Shown here piece after piece: positions 1-7,397 of a stretch of 26,204 bases of DNA. The notes under the pieces were generated by a model. It had not been told where the DNA came from and searched no databases. It saw nothing but the letters and a program-made list of their open reading frames with translations. Each line of letters opens with the position of its first letter. The stretch's first letter is position 1. A program made the translations under genes and the position numbers. Source of the stretch: Anoxynatronum sibiricum (GTDB taxonomy: Bacteria; Bacillota; Clostridia; Peptostreptococcales; Tindalliaceae); NCBI RefSeq assembly GCF_039414295.1, contig NZ_JBCITM010000030.1, forward strand, positions 1 to 26,204, read 5' to 3'.

Positions 1-268
1 CATAATCGGCATGGCCGGGGCAGTCAACGTGGGCGTAGTGGCGGTTCGGAGTTTCGTACTCAACATGCGCTGTTGAGATGGTGATGCCTCTTTCTCTTTC
101 TTCAGGCGCTTTGTCGATCATGTCAAAGGCCACTGCTGATCCGGTACCAAATCGCTTGTTCAGTACTGAGGTGATGGCCGCTGTCAGCGTGGTTTTGCCA
201 TGGTCAACGTGACCAATGGTTCCAATGTTTACGTGGGGTTTTGTTCTTTCAAATTTTGCTTTTCCCAT
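1..268 (-). CDS. tuf: Elongation factor Tu, 5' part (gene runs off the left edge)
   Basis: GTPase that carries aminoacyl-tRNA to the ribosome. Only the first 89 codons are in the window. The protein starts MGKAKFERTKPHVNIGTIGH. It shows the P-loop G1 motif GHVDHGKTT, the switch I segment EERERGITI, and the G3 motif DCPGHADY at the very edge, all canonical for EF-Tu. The ATG follows a strong ribosome binding site, GGGAGG. It begins 35 nt after the sigH stop, with no terminator and no convincing promoter in the gap, so it may be partly co-transcribed with sigH or driven from inside it. A sigH-tuf junction is a clostridial arrangement; Bacillus has rpmG, secE and nusG there. Identity is certain; regulation is inferred. 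Confidence 0.98.
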   Translation of the reverse strand, partial: MGKAKFERTKPHVNIGTIGHVDHGKTTLTAAITSVLNKRFGTGSAVAFDMIDKAPEERERGITISTAHVEYETPNRHYAHVDCPGHADY

Positions 269-303
269 TTTCGTTCCTCCCTTTTTCAACTCGCCCGATA
301 AAC

Positions 304-957
304 TCAGGCTTTTCTGGTTTCCAGGTAACGTTCGAGTTTTCGCTTGACGCGTTGCAGTGCATTATCAATGGATTTGACATGCCGATTCATTTCACAGGCA
401 ATTTCCTGGTATGATCTGCCATTGACATACAACGTCAGTACTTTCAGCTCCAGATCACTGAGAATATCACCAATACGATTCTCAATACTTCCCAGTTCTT
501 CCCTGCAAATCATCAGTTCTTCGGGATTGGTCAACCGGTGTCCTGATAAAACATCCAGCAACGTCCGTTCAGATTCTTCGTCATACATGGGCTTATTGAG
601 GGATATGTATGAATTCAGGGGAATATGTTTCTGCCTGGTGGCTGTTTTTATGGCGGTTATCATTTGTCGGGTAATGCACAGCTCAGCAAAAGCTTTAAAA
701 GAACATGGCCTCTCGTCCTGATAATCCCGGACTGCCTTAAACAGACCAATCATCCCTTCCTGAATAATGTCTTCCCTGTCGGCACCAATCAAATAATAGG
801 ACCGCGCTTTGGAACGCACAAAATTCTTGTACCGATTCATGAGAATCTCAAGAGATTTCAAATCTCCCTGTCTGGCAGCTTGAATTACCTGTTCGTCTGA
901 AGGCAGTTGTTGGTTGACACTCGCCGTGCATGGCGCATCGCCAGTCCCTGCACCCAT
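304..957 (-). CDS. sigH: RNA polymerase sigma factor SigH (transition state / early sporulation)
   Basis: Sigma-70 family factor; in Bacillota SigH (Spo0H) directs RNA polymerase to transition-phase, competence and early sporulation genes. Region 2 includes KARSYYLIGADREDIIQEGM and FKAFAELCITRQMITAIKTA, close to Bacillus SigH. Region 4 ends with RSYQEIACEMNRHVKSIDNA followed by LQRVKRKLERYLE, the -35-binding helix-turn-helix. I place the start at the ATG at 957 (217 aa, Bacillus SigH is 218 aa): GGAGG at 966-970 lies 8 nt upstream. An in-frame ORF extends to 1053, but a consensus promoter sits inside that extension, so the upstream codons are not translated from it. The gene is last of the rlmB-rae1-sigH run but has its own promoter. 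Confidence 0.96.
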   Translation of the reverse strand: MGAGTGDAPCTASVNQQLPSDEQVIQAARQGDLKSLEILMNRYKNFVRSKARSYYLIGADREDIIQEGMIGLFKAVRDYQDERPCSFKAFAELCITRQMITAIKTATRQKHIPLNSYISLNKPMYDEESERTLLDVLSGHRLTNPEELMICREELGSIENRIGDILSDLELKVLTLYVNGRSYQEIACEMNRHVKSIDNALQRVKRKLERYLETRKA

Positions 958-965
958 CCACATCA

Positions 966-970
966 CCTCC
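966..970 (-). promoter_or_regulatory. Ribosome binding site deciding the sigH start
   Basis: GGAGG on the minus strand, 8 nt before the ATG at 957. The nearer ATG at 963 would leave only 2 nt, and the ATG/GTG codons further upstream lack a site, so 957 is preferred. Confidence 0.8.
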
Positions 971-1008
971 GGCAAAGCTGGATTTGGTGCTGCATTGAAA
1001 CTACCGCT

Positions 1009-1038
1009 ATTATATCCCATGCCTTCCCCTGTCGTCAA
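1009..1038 (-). promoter_or_regulatory. SigA-type promoter of sigH
   Basis: TTGACG (-35, 1033-1038) and TATAAT (-10, 1009-1014) separated by 18 bp, in the 98-nt gap between rae1 and sigH. The predicted transcript starts near 1002 and has a leader of about 45 nt before the ATG at 957. This gives sigH a vegetative promoter independent of the upstream genes, as is known for Bacillus sigH. Confidence 0.85.
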
Positions 1039-1055
1039 CCGATGCCTCAACAACC

Positions 1056-1616
1056 TCAGCGGCGACGATGATCTGAGCGGTCCCGCCGATTGGACGACGG
1101 CTTTTTTTCAGGTTTATTACGTAAAATCTCCAACTTCTGAAGTGTTTCTTCATCGATTCGATTGGAAAGAAAATCTTTCTCGTGCCTAAGCTGACGGGCC
1201 GTTTCCCTGATACGTCCACGGGCAGCTGTCAGGTCCAGCTCCAGTTCGCGCACACTTACCCGCACCGCACCACTGCCCAACACCATCAGTTGTTCTGTCC
1301 AGTCATTGGTGACCACGATGACCCGTCTTTTTTTGGCAAGTTCCTGGATGGATTTTTCGATATAACTGTCTGCTGTCATTTTTTCTTTGGTAAAGATCAC
1401 TTCAACACCCTGTATGATTTCACGGTGTTCCCGGGCACGAGGGGCCAAATGGGCGTCAAAAACGATACGCACATCAATTCCGCGAAAAGTGCGGTATTCA
1501 GCCATCAGATCAATGAGACGGTCCCGGGCGCCCTGAAAGTCATGCTTTACCATTGCCTGCAGCTCAGGGAGTGCGTTCATCACATTATAGCCATCCAGAA
1601 TCAGTATTTCTTTCAC
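1056..1616 (-). CDS. rae1: NYN/PIN-domain ribosome-associated endoribonuclease Rae1 (YacP)
   Basis: Small PIN/NYN-fold RNase. In Bacillus the homologue Rae1 (YacP) enters the ribosomal A site and cuts mRNA during translation. The 186-aa protein has the family start ILDGYNVM (D8, N11), then IVFDAH (D54), TADSYIE (D83) and VVTNDW (D105), which make up the acidic metal-binding site. It ends in a strongly basic tail (RNKPEKKPSSNRRDRS...), suited to rRNA contact. The start is GTG; its bases overlap the rlmB TGA by 4 nt (GTGA) and GGAGG lies 7 nt upstream, so translation is coupled to rlmB. Neighbouring rlmB, mrnC and sigH match the Bacillus order. Family assignment is firm; the A-site activity is known only from Bacillus. 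Confidence 0.93.
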   Translation of the reverse strand: MKEILILDGYNVMNALPELQAMVKHDFQGARDRLIDLMAEYRTFRGIDVRIVFDAHLAPRAREHREIIQGVEVIFTKEKMTADSYIEKSIQELAKKRRVIVVTNDWTEQLMVLGSGAVRVSVRELELDLTAARGRIRETARQLRHEKDFLSNRIDEETLQKLEILRNKPEKKPSSNRRDRSDHRRR

Positions 1617-2371
1617 CTGGCTGCCTCCGAACTCATCATTTGCCGAAGCCGTTGCCGGGATATTTCATACAGCAGCACGCCTGCCGCCACAGAGGCATTC
1701 AGGGAACCGGTACTGCCTGCCATGGGAATTCTCACCAGGTAATCGCAGTGTTCTCTCACCAGGCGGGAAATTCCTTTGCCCTCACTGCCAATGACCAATC
1801 CCAAAGGACCTGTCAGATCCTGATCCATGGCATTGACACTACTGCTGCCTTCGCCGCCGGCAATCCAGAATCCTTCTTTTTTAAGTTGCTTCAATGTATC
1901 TGTCAGGTTGGAAACCTGCGCTACCGGTATATGTTCCAACGCACCGCTGGCGACCTTGGATACAACCGGTGTGACGCCGGCTGCCCTGCGTTTGGGAATA
2001 ACGACGCCATGAGCTCCAAAAACTTCTGCACTGCGGAGAATGGAACCTAAGTTGTGGGGATCTTCCACCCCGTCCAAAATAAGAATCAGCGGTGTTTGTT
2101 CGGCTTGGCTTTTTCGAATCATCACTTCCATAGAAGTGTATTGAAACGCTGGCACCACCGCAATCACCCCCTGATGATTATCACTGCGGGAGATGCGATC
2201 CAACTCCTGTCTTTCCATTAGTTTGACCGGGACACGCTTTTTCTTTGCCTGGTCACGAATCTCCTGTAAGACACGGTCTTTTCCAGAAGTCAGAAGAAAA
2301 ATTTCCAGTATTTCCCTGCCGGCTCTCAGTGCTTCCCGCACAGCATTTCTGCCTTCCAGCTGATCTGACAT
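1613..2371 (-). CDS. rlmB: 23S rRNA 2'-O-methyltransferase, TrmH/SpoU family (RlmB-like)
   Basis: SPOUT-class methyltransferase that uses S-adenosylmethionine to 2'-O-methylate a 23S rRNA guanosine (G2251 in E. coli RlmB). The 252-aa protein begins with the small substrate-binding domain (LEGRNAVREAL). It has the knotted SPOUT motifs LILDGVEDPHNLGSILRSAE (motif 1, catalytic Asn/Arg), LVIGSEGKGISRLV (motif 2) and IPMAGSTGSLNASVAAG (motif 3). Length matches the family. The ATG at 2371 has a modest AAGGA site 10 nt upstream. It lies 18 nt after thyX and overlaps rae1 by 4 nt, so it is within one operon. Family is certain; the exact target base is inferred from homology. Confidence 0.95.
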   Translation of the reverse strand: MSDQLEGRNAVREALRAGREILEIFLLTSGKDRVLQEIRDQAKKKRVPVKLMERQELDRISRSDNHQGVIAVVPAFQYTSMEVMIRKSQAEQTPLILILDGVEDPHNLGSILRSAEVFGAHGVVIPKRRAAGVTPVVSKVASGALEHIPVAQVSNLTDTLKQLKKEGFWIAGGEGSSSVNAMDQDLTGPLGLVIGSEGKGISRLVREHCDYLVRIPMAGSTGSLNASVAAGVLLYEISRQRLRQMMSSEAAR

Positions 2372-2389
2372 GTTTTTTCATTCCTTTCG

Positions 2390-3160
2390 CTACAAATTAC
2401 GAAACTGCTCTGCCACTTCACGGCTTTTTCCACAGCTCATGGCACCTTCACCACAGGGACCACTGACACAATCCGGTCCGGCGACCCGAAACAGATTGGG
2501 AGCCTTTTGCTTGACTTGCCGCAACATCTCTGTTGCCATTTCCCTTATTTCCCACTGGGCTCGGTTGCAACAGCGCACATTAAAGAAATGAAGCAGACTG
2601 CGGGCATTCATGGTCACGACTATTTTAGTTTCGCAGGCGTTGGGTAGCACATAACGAGCATCTTCAATGGCTGCTTTTTCAGCGATGCCTGCTGCTTTTT
2701 TTTCTGAAAATCCTTCATTTATCAGCTTTTTCAGATGCTTCTCTTTCAAACCATCAGCCAGCTGATCATATGCTGTCTGCTGATCTGCCATGGCTTTCAG
2801 ATAACATTTCCTGAGGGCGTCATCTTCTTCGACGGCCCGGGGTATAATATAGTCAAAACCACCCTCCCGCACGTAGCGCTGGCTTTTCTGGGAAAAGCTG
2901 GCAATGCGGTGCCTTACCAGCTGATGTGTCAGGCTGCGGGAGACACCTTCAATGGCAAAGGTAAAACTGACATGTTCAAAAGGAGACTGGTGCCCCATGT
3001 CACTGAGAACGCCCACCAGCCGTTTGATTTCTGCATCACTCATTTCGTCCAGAAGAGTGGTCACTCCATGGGAAGAATAGCACAGGCGGGCAGCAGCAGC
3101 CACCACCTTTTCAGGCTCTGGGGTATGAGCAATCAGGTCAACTCTGGGTGTCGTTTTCAT
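2390..3160 (-). CDS. thyX: FAD-dependent thymidylate synthase ThyX
   Basis: Converts dUMP to dTMP using methylene-tetrahydrofolate as carbon donor and reduced FAD as reductant. The 256-aa protein carries the ThyX signature RHRIASFSQKSQR (residues 83-95), which contributes to FAD and dUMP binding, plus HQSPFEH (57-63) and the later segment NARSLLHFF. The C-terminus is Cys-rich (C231, C236, C243 in GPDCVSGPCGEGAMSCG). The ATG at 3160 has AGGAGG 11 nt upstream and lies inside the end of the preceding small gene (23-nt overlap), indicating translational coupling. It pairs functionally with nrdJ in this window: both serve DNA precursor supply. No thyA is present here. Confidence 0.97.
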   Translation of the reverse strand: MKTTPRVDLIAHTPEPEKVVAAAARLCYSSHGVTTLLDEMSDAEIKRLVGVLSDMGHQSPFEHVSFTFAIEGVSRSLTHQLVRHRIASFSQKSQRYVREGGFDYIIPRAVEEDDALRKCYLKAMADQQTAYDQLADGLKEKHLKKLINEGFSEKKAAGIAEKAAIEDARYVLPNACETKIVVTMNARSLLHFFNVRCCNRAQWEIREMATEMLRQVKQKAPNLFRVAGPDCVSGPCGEGAMSCGKSREVAEQFRNL

Positions 3161-3530
3161 GGTTTTCTAGTCCTCCTTCAATCAGGATTTGTTTCACTGG
3201 CAGCACAAAAAGCAGATACCCCCGAACGCGGGCTTCATATGTGCCGGAAAGCCGGGCTTCTGCCAACTTGTTTTCCCCGGGTACCGGATACAGGATCAGG
3301 GTGTCACCCTCTTCCGACACTTGCTCCACACTGATGGTGCGGAAGGTGTGCAGTTTTTCCAGTAAAGGCGGCATGCCGACTTGGAGCGGTGCCGCCAACC
3401 TGGCAAATCCGGCATACTGTTCAAGGGCCTTGGTTGACGGCGTGACCGGATCAAGAAGAACCGACTTTATGCTCAGAAGGAGGAACAACACCAAAATAAT
3501 AATGGCCATGCGCCGATCATATCGCTTCAT
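3138..3530 (-). CDS. Small membrane-anchored protein of unknown function
   Basis: I do not recognise a family. The 130-aa protein begins with a short basic stretch (MKRYDRR), then a single hydrophobic segment at about residues 8-26 (MAIIILVLFLLLSIKSVLL), and a soluble part of about 100 residues likely outside the membrane (positive-inside rule). Near the C-terminus is a second, weaker hydrophobic stretch, YLLFVLPVKQILI. The beta-rich look (TLILYPVPG, EARVRGYLLFVLP) would fit a small extracytoplasmic domain. It overlaps mrnC by 14 nt and thyX by 23 nt, so it is read as a coupled middle gene; GGAGG is 12 nt upstream of the ATG. A real gene is likely given the overlaps and ribosome binding site. 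Any role is unknown. Confidence 0.75.
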   Translation of the reverse strand: MKRYDRRMAIIILVLFLLLSIKSVLLDPVTPSTKALEQYAGFARLAAPLQVGMPPLLEKLHTFRTISVEQVSEEGDTLILYPVPGENKLAEARLSGTYEARVRGYLLFVLPVKQILIEGGLENHENDTQS

Positions 3531-3984
3531 GAGAGGATCCCGCCTCCTCTCTGGTTTTTTCCAGCAGTTCGACGGCTTTTGTCATGACAGCCATTAACCG
3601 CGGAAGCTCGTTGCGATAGTAAAGCCACCCCAAGAGCGCTTCAAAGCCAGTGGCCACCCGATAAGTTGCCGGGTCTGTGTTTTTGGGTACTGTTCCTGAC
3701 TTTTGGTTTCGGCCCCGCCTCACCGCATTCTTTTCCAGGTCTGTCAAGAAGGGCTGGAGCTGCCGTACCATTTCTGCCTGAGCTACTGCATTGACATATG
3801 TCACCGTGCGTCGATGCAACCGATGAATGGTGGTATGGGGTTTTCGAATTAAGTAGTCACGCATATACATTTCAAAAAGGGCATCTCCCATATAGGCCAG
3901 GGTGAGAGGTGCCATGGTTTCCACCTGATGACTTTCCGTTTCACCGCTTTCTTTCAATTGTTTCAGCATTTCCTGAACATCCAT
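3517..3984 (-). CDS. mrnC: Mini-ribonuclease III (23S rRNA maturation)
   Basis: RNase III catalytic domain without a double-stranded RNA-binding domain; in Bacillus it trims the ends of the 23S rRNA precursor. The 155-aa protein has the signature LAYMGDALFEMYMRDYL (D34 and E38 region), the RRGRNQKSGTVPKNTDPATY segment shared with the Bacillus enzyme, and the second acidic site in ATGFEALLGWLYY. Length and lack of an RNA-binding domain fit. The start has only a weak GGGGG site at about 14 nt. It follows cysS by 57 nt, as in Bacillus. Confidence 0.95.
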   Translation of the reverse strand: MDVQEMLKQLKESGETESHQVETMAPLTLAYMGDALFEMYMRDYLIRKPHTTIHRLHRRTVTYVNAVAQAEMVRQLQPFLTDLEKNAVRRGRNQKSGTVPKNTDPATYRVATGFEALLGWLYYRNELPRLMAVMTKAVELLEKTREEAGSSHEAI

Positions 3985-4041
3985 TTTTACTGTTGTGACC
4001 CCCTTTTCCTTCCAAGGATTCTACTCTGGATTATAGGGGAT

Positions 4042-5460
4042 TTACCGGTCATTGACAACCCGTTTCCACTTGATTCCTTCAGGGGTGTCTTCCAGTACGA
4101 TACCCTGTTCTTTTAGCTGATCCCGTATGGCATCAGCCCGGGCAAAGTCCCGGTTCTGCCGTGCTTGCTGACGTTCGTTTATGAGCTTTTCCACAGCATC
4201 TTCCAGCGAGCCTTCAGAGGTACCTCCCTTTCGAAGCAGTCCCAACACACCTGCCAGCTCCTGAAGCAGTTCCAGTGCCCGCTGCAGTACTTTTTTGCCT
4301 GGTTTTTCTATCAGCAGTGCATTCCCGGTTTTCACCAGTTCAAAAATAATGCCAAGTCCGTCCGCTGTATTGAAATCGTCATCCATTGCTGCCATAAATC
4401 GTTCTCGATAGCTTTCCAACGCGGTGATCTGGTCCCGATCTTCCGTTCCTTCGGTTTCAGGGGCGTGCTCATGATAGTACCGCCAGTTTTCAAGGGCAGT
4501 ATAGAGTCTCTCCAGCCCGCTTCTGGCAGCAGTCATGGCTTCTCTGCTGAAGTTAATGGGATTGCGATAGTGGGCCGACAAAATGAAGAAACGCACCACT
4601 TCCAAGTCATACTCAACAGCTATTTCCCTGGCAGTGAAAAAATTATTGAGCGATTTGGACATTTTGCGGTTATCCACGTTGAGATATCCCACATGTACCC
4701 AATAATTGGAAAAGGGTTTACCGGTGAGGGCTTCACTTTGAGCCACCTCATTCTCATGATGGGGGAAGGTGAGATCCCCGCCGCCGCCATGAATGTCAAT
4801 GGTTTCTCCCAGATACTTGCGAGCCATGGCGGAGCACTCGATGTGCCAGCCTGGCCGCCCTGGTCCCCAGGGGCTTTCCCAGAAAGGTTCACCAGGCTTG
4901 GCGGCTTTCCAGAGAGCGAAGTCCAGGGGGTTTTTTTTCTGCTCATTCACTTCAATCCGGGCTCCCGCCTTAAGTTCATCAAGACTTTGTTTGGAGAGGG
5001 TTCCATAGGCGGGGTACGCAGTGACATCAAAATAGACGTCTCCCTGCTGCTCATAGGCAACTCCCTTTTGAATCAGCGCTTCCACGAAGGCGATGATTTC
5101 AGGAATGGTTTCTGTGACCCTGGGATGAACATCGGCCCGGCGGATTCCCAGACTGTCTGCATCAGCAAAATAAGCCTCAATGTACTTTTCACTCACCTCC
5201 ACTGAAGTCAGATTTTCTTTCAGTGCCTGCTGGATGATTTTGTCATCCACGTCTGTAAAGTTTTGCACAAAAGTGACTTCATATCCCCGGTACTCGAAAT
5301 ACTGCCGCAAAGCATCGAAGGTGATAAAGGTACGGGCATTACCAATGTGAAAATAGTTGTAGACAGTTGGCCCGCAGGCATACATGCGGATTTTACCGGG
5401 TTCAATGGGAGTAAAGGGTTCTTTTTGCCTGGTGAGCGTATTGTAAAGCATGATGGCCAT
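4042..5460 (-). CDS. cysS: Cysteinyl-tRNA synthetase
   Basis: Class I aminoacyl-tRNA synthetase charging tRNA-Cys. The 472-aa protein has the HIGH-type motif FHIGN (residues 38-41), KMSKS (266-270), and the zinc ligands C29, C209, H234 and E238 in ACGPTVY, HIECSA and FPHHENE. This zinc site is used to recognise cysteine. An in-frame ORF reaches 5529, but the ATG at 5460 is chosen because GGAG (5469-5472) stands 8 nt upstream and the upstream codons lie in the T-box terminator region. The gene is preceded by a full T-box leader and so is likely controlled by uncharged tRNA-Cys through antitermination. The Bacillus neighbour cysE is absent between gltX and cysS. Confidence 0.98.
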   Translation of the reverse strand: MAIMLYNTLTRQKEPFTPIEPGKIRMYACGPTVYNYFHIGNARTFITFDALRQYFEYRGYEVTFVQNFTDVDDKIIQQALKENLTSVEVSEKYIEAYFADADSLGIRRADVHPRVTETIPEIIAFVEALIQKGVAYEQQGDVYFDVTAYPAYGTLSKQSLDELKAGARIEVNEQKKNPLDFALWKAAKPGEPFWESPWGPGRPGWHIECSAMARKYLGETIDIHGGGGDLTFPHHENEVAQSEALTGKPFSNYWVHVGYLNVDNRKMSKSLNNFFTAREIAVEYDLEVVRFFILSAHYRNPINFSREAMTAARSGLERLYTALENWRYYHEHAPETEGTEDRDQITALESYRERFMAAMDDDFNTADGLGIIFELVKTGNALLIEKPGKKVLQRALELLQELAGVLGLLRKGGTSEGSLEDAVEKLINERQQARQNRDFARADAIRDQLKEQGIVLEDTPEGIKWKRVVNDR

Positions 5461-5511
5461 GGTCATTTCTCCTTTCATGATGGTCACATGATTTGTATGA
5501 AAAATTGTTTT

Positions 5512-5556
5512 AAAAAAGCAAGCCGCCACTGAACAGCCTGTTCAGAGACGACTTGC
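5512..5556 (-). terminator. Intrinsic terminator of the cysS T-box leader
   Basis: The transcript can form a stem of about 15 or more pairs from GCAAGTCGTC (starting at 5556) with GGCGGCTTGC (ending at 5518), including some G-U pairs and one U-U mismatch, followed directly by six U (5512-5517). It lies just after the T-box sequence and before the cysS ribosome binding site, the usual place for the regulatory terminator. Confidence 0.9.
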
Positions 5557-5750
5557 CTGTCGCGGTTCCACTCTGATTGACGGACCCTGTCAGGGCCTGC
5601 CCTCTCATTAAAGCTGATAACGGAGGCTGATCCGGCGAAAGAAACCCACCGAGGGGCCGGGTGCATTTGGCGTCACCATTAAGATGTTTTCAGCCGTGAC
5701 ATCTTTCTCTGTTGGGTGGTGAGGCTACTTAATCCGACTTTTCGCACCGG
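5512..5750 (-). promoter_or_regulatory. T-box riboswitch leader for cysteine
   Basis: Conserved T-box AGAGTGGAACCGCG at 5561-5574, followed by a terminator. The bulge UGGA would pair with the tRNA 3' end UCCA, that is discriminator U73, which is the tRNA-Cys discriminator. Stem I can be closed by GCGAAA plus CCGG near 5741-5750 against TTTCGCCGG at 5632-5640. It contains an AGTA element (GGATTAAGTAGCC) and, on its 3' side, the triplet TGC (5663-5665, context CAAATGCACC), a cysteine codon acting as specifier. The leader fills the gap between the gltX stop and cysS. Uncharged tRNA-Cys would stabilise the antiterminator and allow cysS transcription. No promoter is evident directly upstream. Confidence 0.9.
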
Positions 5751-5763
5751 TGATTTCCACCGG
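5747..5763 (-). other. Short perfect hairpin at the 5' end of the T-box leader
   Basis: CCGGTG-GAAAT-CACCGG, a 6-bp stem with a 5-nt loop, 28 nt after the gltX stop codon. It has no U tract, so it is not an intrinsic terminator. Its last CCGG is also part of the possible base of T-box stem I, so the two structures cannot form together. Confidence 0.5.
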
Positions 5764-5791
5764 CAGTTGAACTCATTCATCACGTGATGGC

Positions 5792-7261
5792 TTACAGGTG
5801 CTGTTCAAGTCGTTTCAAAATCCGTTCTTTTCCAAGCACTTTCATCACCAGCATCAGATCTGGTCCGTGTACCCGTCCGGTGAGGGCCACACGCAGGGGT
5901 TTGAAAAACTGTGGACCTTTTAGTCCCGTTTCTTTTTGAATGGCTTTAAACACCGGCTTGATGACTGCTTCATCCATGGACTCCAGGGCAGCAAGCTGCT
6001 CTGCCAGTACTGGCCGCAAAGTCTGAAGCGCCTCTGACGCCCACCATTCTTCGGCTTCTCCCGACTCCACTTCCAGGTTTTCCTGGAAAAAAACCGCTGC
6101 TTTTTCAGGGAGCTCCGACATATGATGAAGGTTTTCCCGTAATATTGCCACCAGACTGGTCACCCATTGTCTATTGGCTTCGGCTTCATCAGGTGTGATA
6201 AATCCCGCTTCTTGAAGGAAGGGAATTGCCAGGTCTGTGAGCACTTCCAGATCCGCCTCCCGCATGTAATGGGCGCTCATCCAGTTGAGTTTTTTCAGAT
6301 CAAAAACCCCACCGCTTTTGGAAACCCGGTCCAGGGAAAACTTTTGCTCCAGATCGGCCAGTGTGAAGAGTTCTTCGTTGTCTTCAGGACTCCATCCAAC
6401 CAGGGCCAGAAAGTTCACCAGCGCCTCCGGCAGATACCCCTTTCGACGAAAATCTTCTGCTGCCACATCTCCCTGGCGCTTGCTGAGTTTTTTCCGGTCG
6501 ATGTTCAGGATGTTGGGCAGGTGCACATAGGTGGGTGCTTCCCATCCCATTGCCTGGTATAAGTAAACATGCTTGGGAGTGGATGCCAGCCATTCCTCTC
6601 CCCGAATCACATGGGAGATGGCCATGAGATGGTCATCCACCACCACTGCAAAGTGATAAGTGGGATACCCATCAGATTTGATAAGCACCTGATCGTCCAG
6701 GTCATCGGTATTCATGGTAACGGTGCCCCGTACCAGGTCATGGAACTGGATATCTGTGTGTGCCGGCAGCTTCAGGCGAATGACATGGGGCTCACCGGCG
6801 GCCATACGGGCTGCAGACTCTTCAGGGTCAAGCGAACGACAGTGTCCGTCGTAACGGGAACCGCCTTTTTCCTGACGCTCTTTCTCACGCAGGGCATCCA
6901 GTCGCTCTTTTGTGCAGAAACAGGGATAGGCATGACCTGAATCCAGTAGCGATTGAATATGGCGGCTGTAAATATCCAGGCGCTTCGACTGAACATAGGG
7001 ACCTTTATCGCCACTTTCCGTCACATGGCCTTCTTCTGTCAGCATGACGCCCTCCGTGTGTTGAACGCCTGCCCATTCAAGGGATCGCAACAGGTTTTCA
7101 ACGGCCCCTTCCACAAAACGCTCCTGATCGGTATCTTCAATCCTTAACAGATAAGTGCCTCCATGGGCTTTGGCAAACAGGTAATTATACAGTGCTGTTC
7201 TGAGTCCTCCCACATGCAGAAAACCGGTCGGACTGGGTGCAAATCGCACGCGAACGCTCAT
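5792..7261 (-). CDS. gltX: Glutamyl-tRNA synthetase
   Basis: Class I synthetase charging tRNA-Glu; in many Bacillota it also charges tRNA-Gln for later amidation, but this cannot be decided here. The 489-aa protein begins VRVRFAPSPTGFLHVGGLRT, with the HIGH-type motif HVGG (16-19). It has RIEDTDQERF (40-49), a Cys cluster PCFC...HC (C114, C116, C141) near the zinc region, VIRGEEWLASTPKH, and KLSKR (258-262). Length is normal. The ATG at 7261 follows AAAGGAGG with a 7-nt spacing. It lies between proS and cysS; the 136-nt gap from proS holds no T-box and no clear terminator, so read-through from proS is likely. Confidence 0.98.
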   Translation of the reverse strand: MSVRVRFAPSPTGFLHVGGLRTALYNYLFAKAHGGTYLLRIEDTDQERFVEGAVENLLRSLEWAGVQHTEGVMLTEEGHVTESGDKGPYVQSKRLDIYSRHIQSLLDSGHAYPCFCTKERLDALREKERQEKGGSRYDGHCRSLDPEESAARMAAGEPHVIRLKLPAHTDIQFHDLVRGTVTMNTDDLDDQVLIKSDGYPTYHFAVVVDDHLMAISHVIRGEEWLASTPKHVYLYQAMGWEAPTYVHLPNILNIDRKKLSKRQGDVAAEDFRRKGYLPEALVNFLALVGWSPEDNEELFTLADLEQKFSLDRVSKSGGVFDLKKLNWMSAHYMREADLEVLTDLAIPFLQEAGFITPDEAEANRQWVTSLVAILRENLHHMSELPEKAAVFFQENLEVESGEAEEWWASEALQTLRPVLAEQLAALESMDEAVIKPVFKAIQKETGLKGPQFFKPLRVALTGRVHGPDLMLVMKVLGKERILKRLEQHL

Positions 7262-7311
7262 TAAAACGCCTCCTTTCCTTCTTGCTCGATGCCATTGTCA
7301 CAGGCTGGCTG

Positions 7312-7327
7312 CTGTTTTCAAAAACAG
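7312..7327. repeat. Perfect 7-bp inverted repeat upstream of gltX
   Basis: CTGTTTT-CA-AAAACAG, 51 nt upstream of the gltX start. The 2-nt loop and the missing U tract argue against a terminator. An operator-like palindrome is possible, but a short A/T inverted repeat can arise by chance. Confidence 0.35.
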
Positions 7328-7397
7328 GATGTTACCAATTGCCACCGGTTGTTTTTCCCGGGGCCGTTCTGTCTATTTTGATCAGCACCCACTGAAA

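Noticed and set aside
4165..5205. Plus-strand 346-codon ORF across cysS
   Set aside because: It is wholly antisense to the well-conserved cysS, has no family resemblance, and long antisense frames of this kind occur across the whole window.
7262..7397. T-box leader for gltX
   Set aside because: No T-box sequence, specifier stem or terminator is present in the 136-nt gap.
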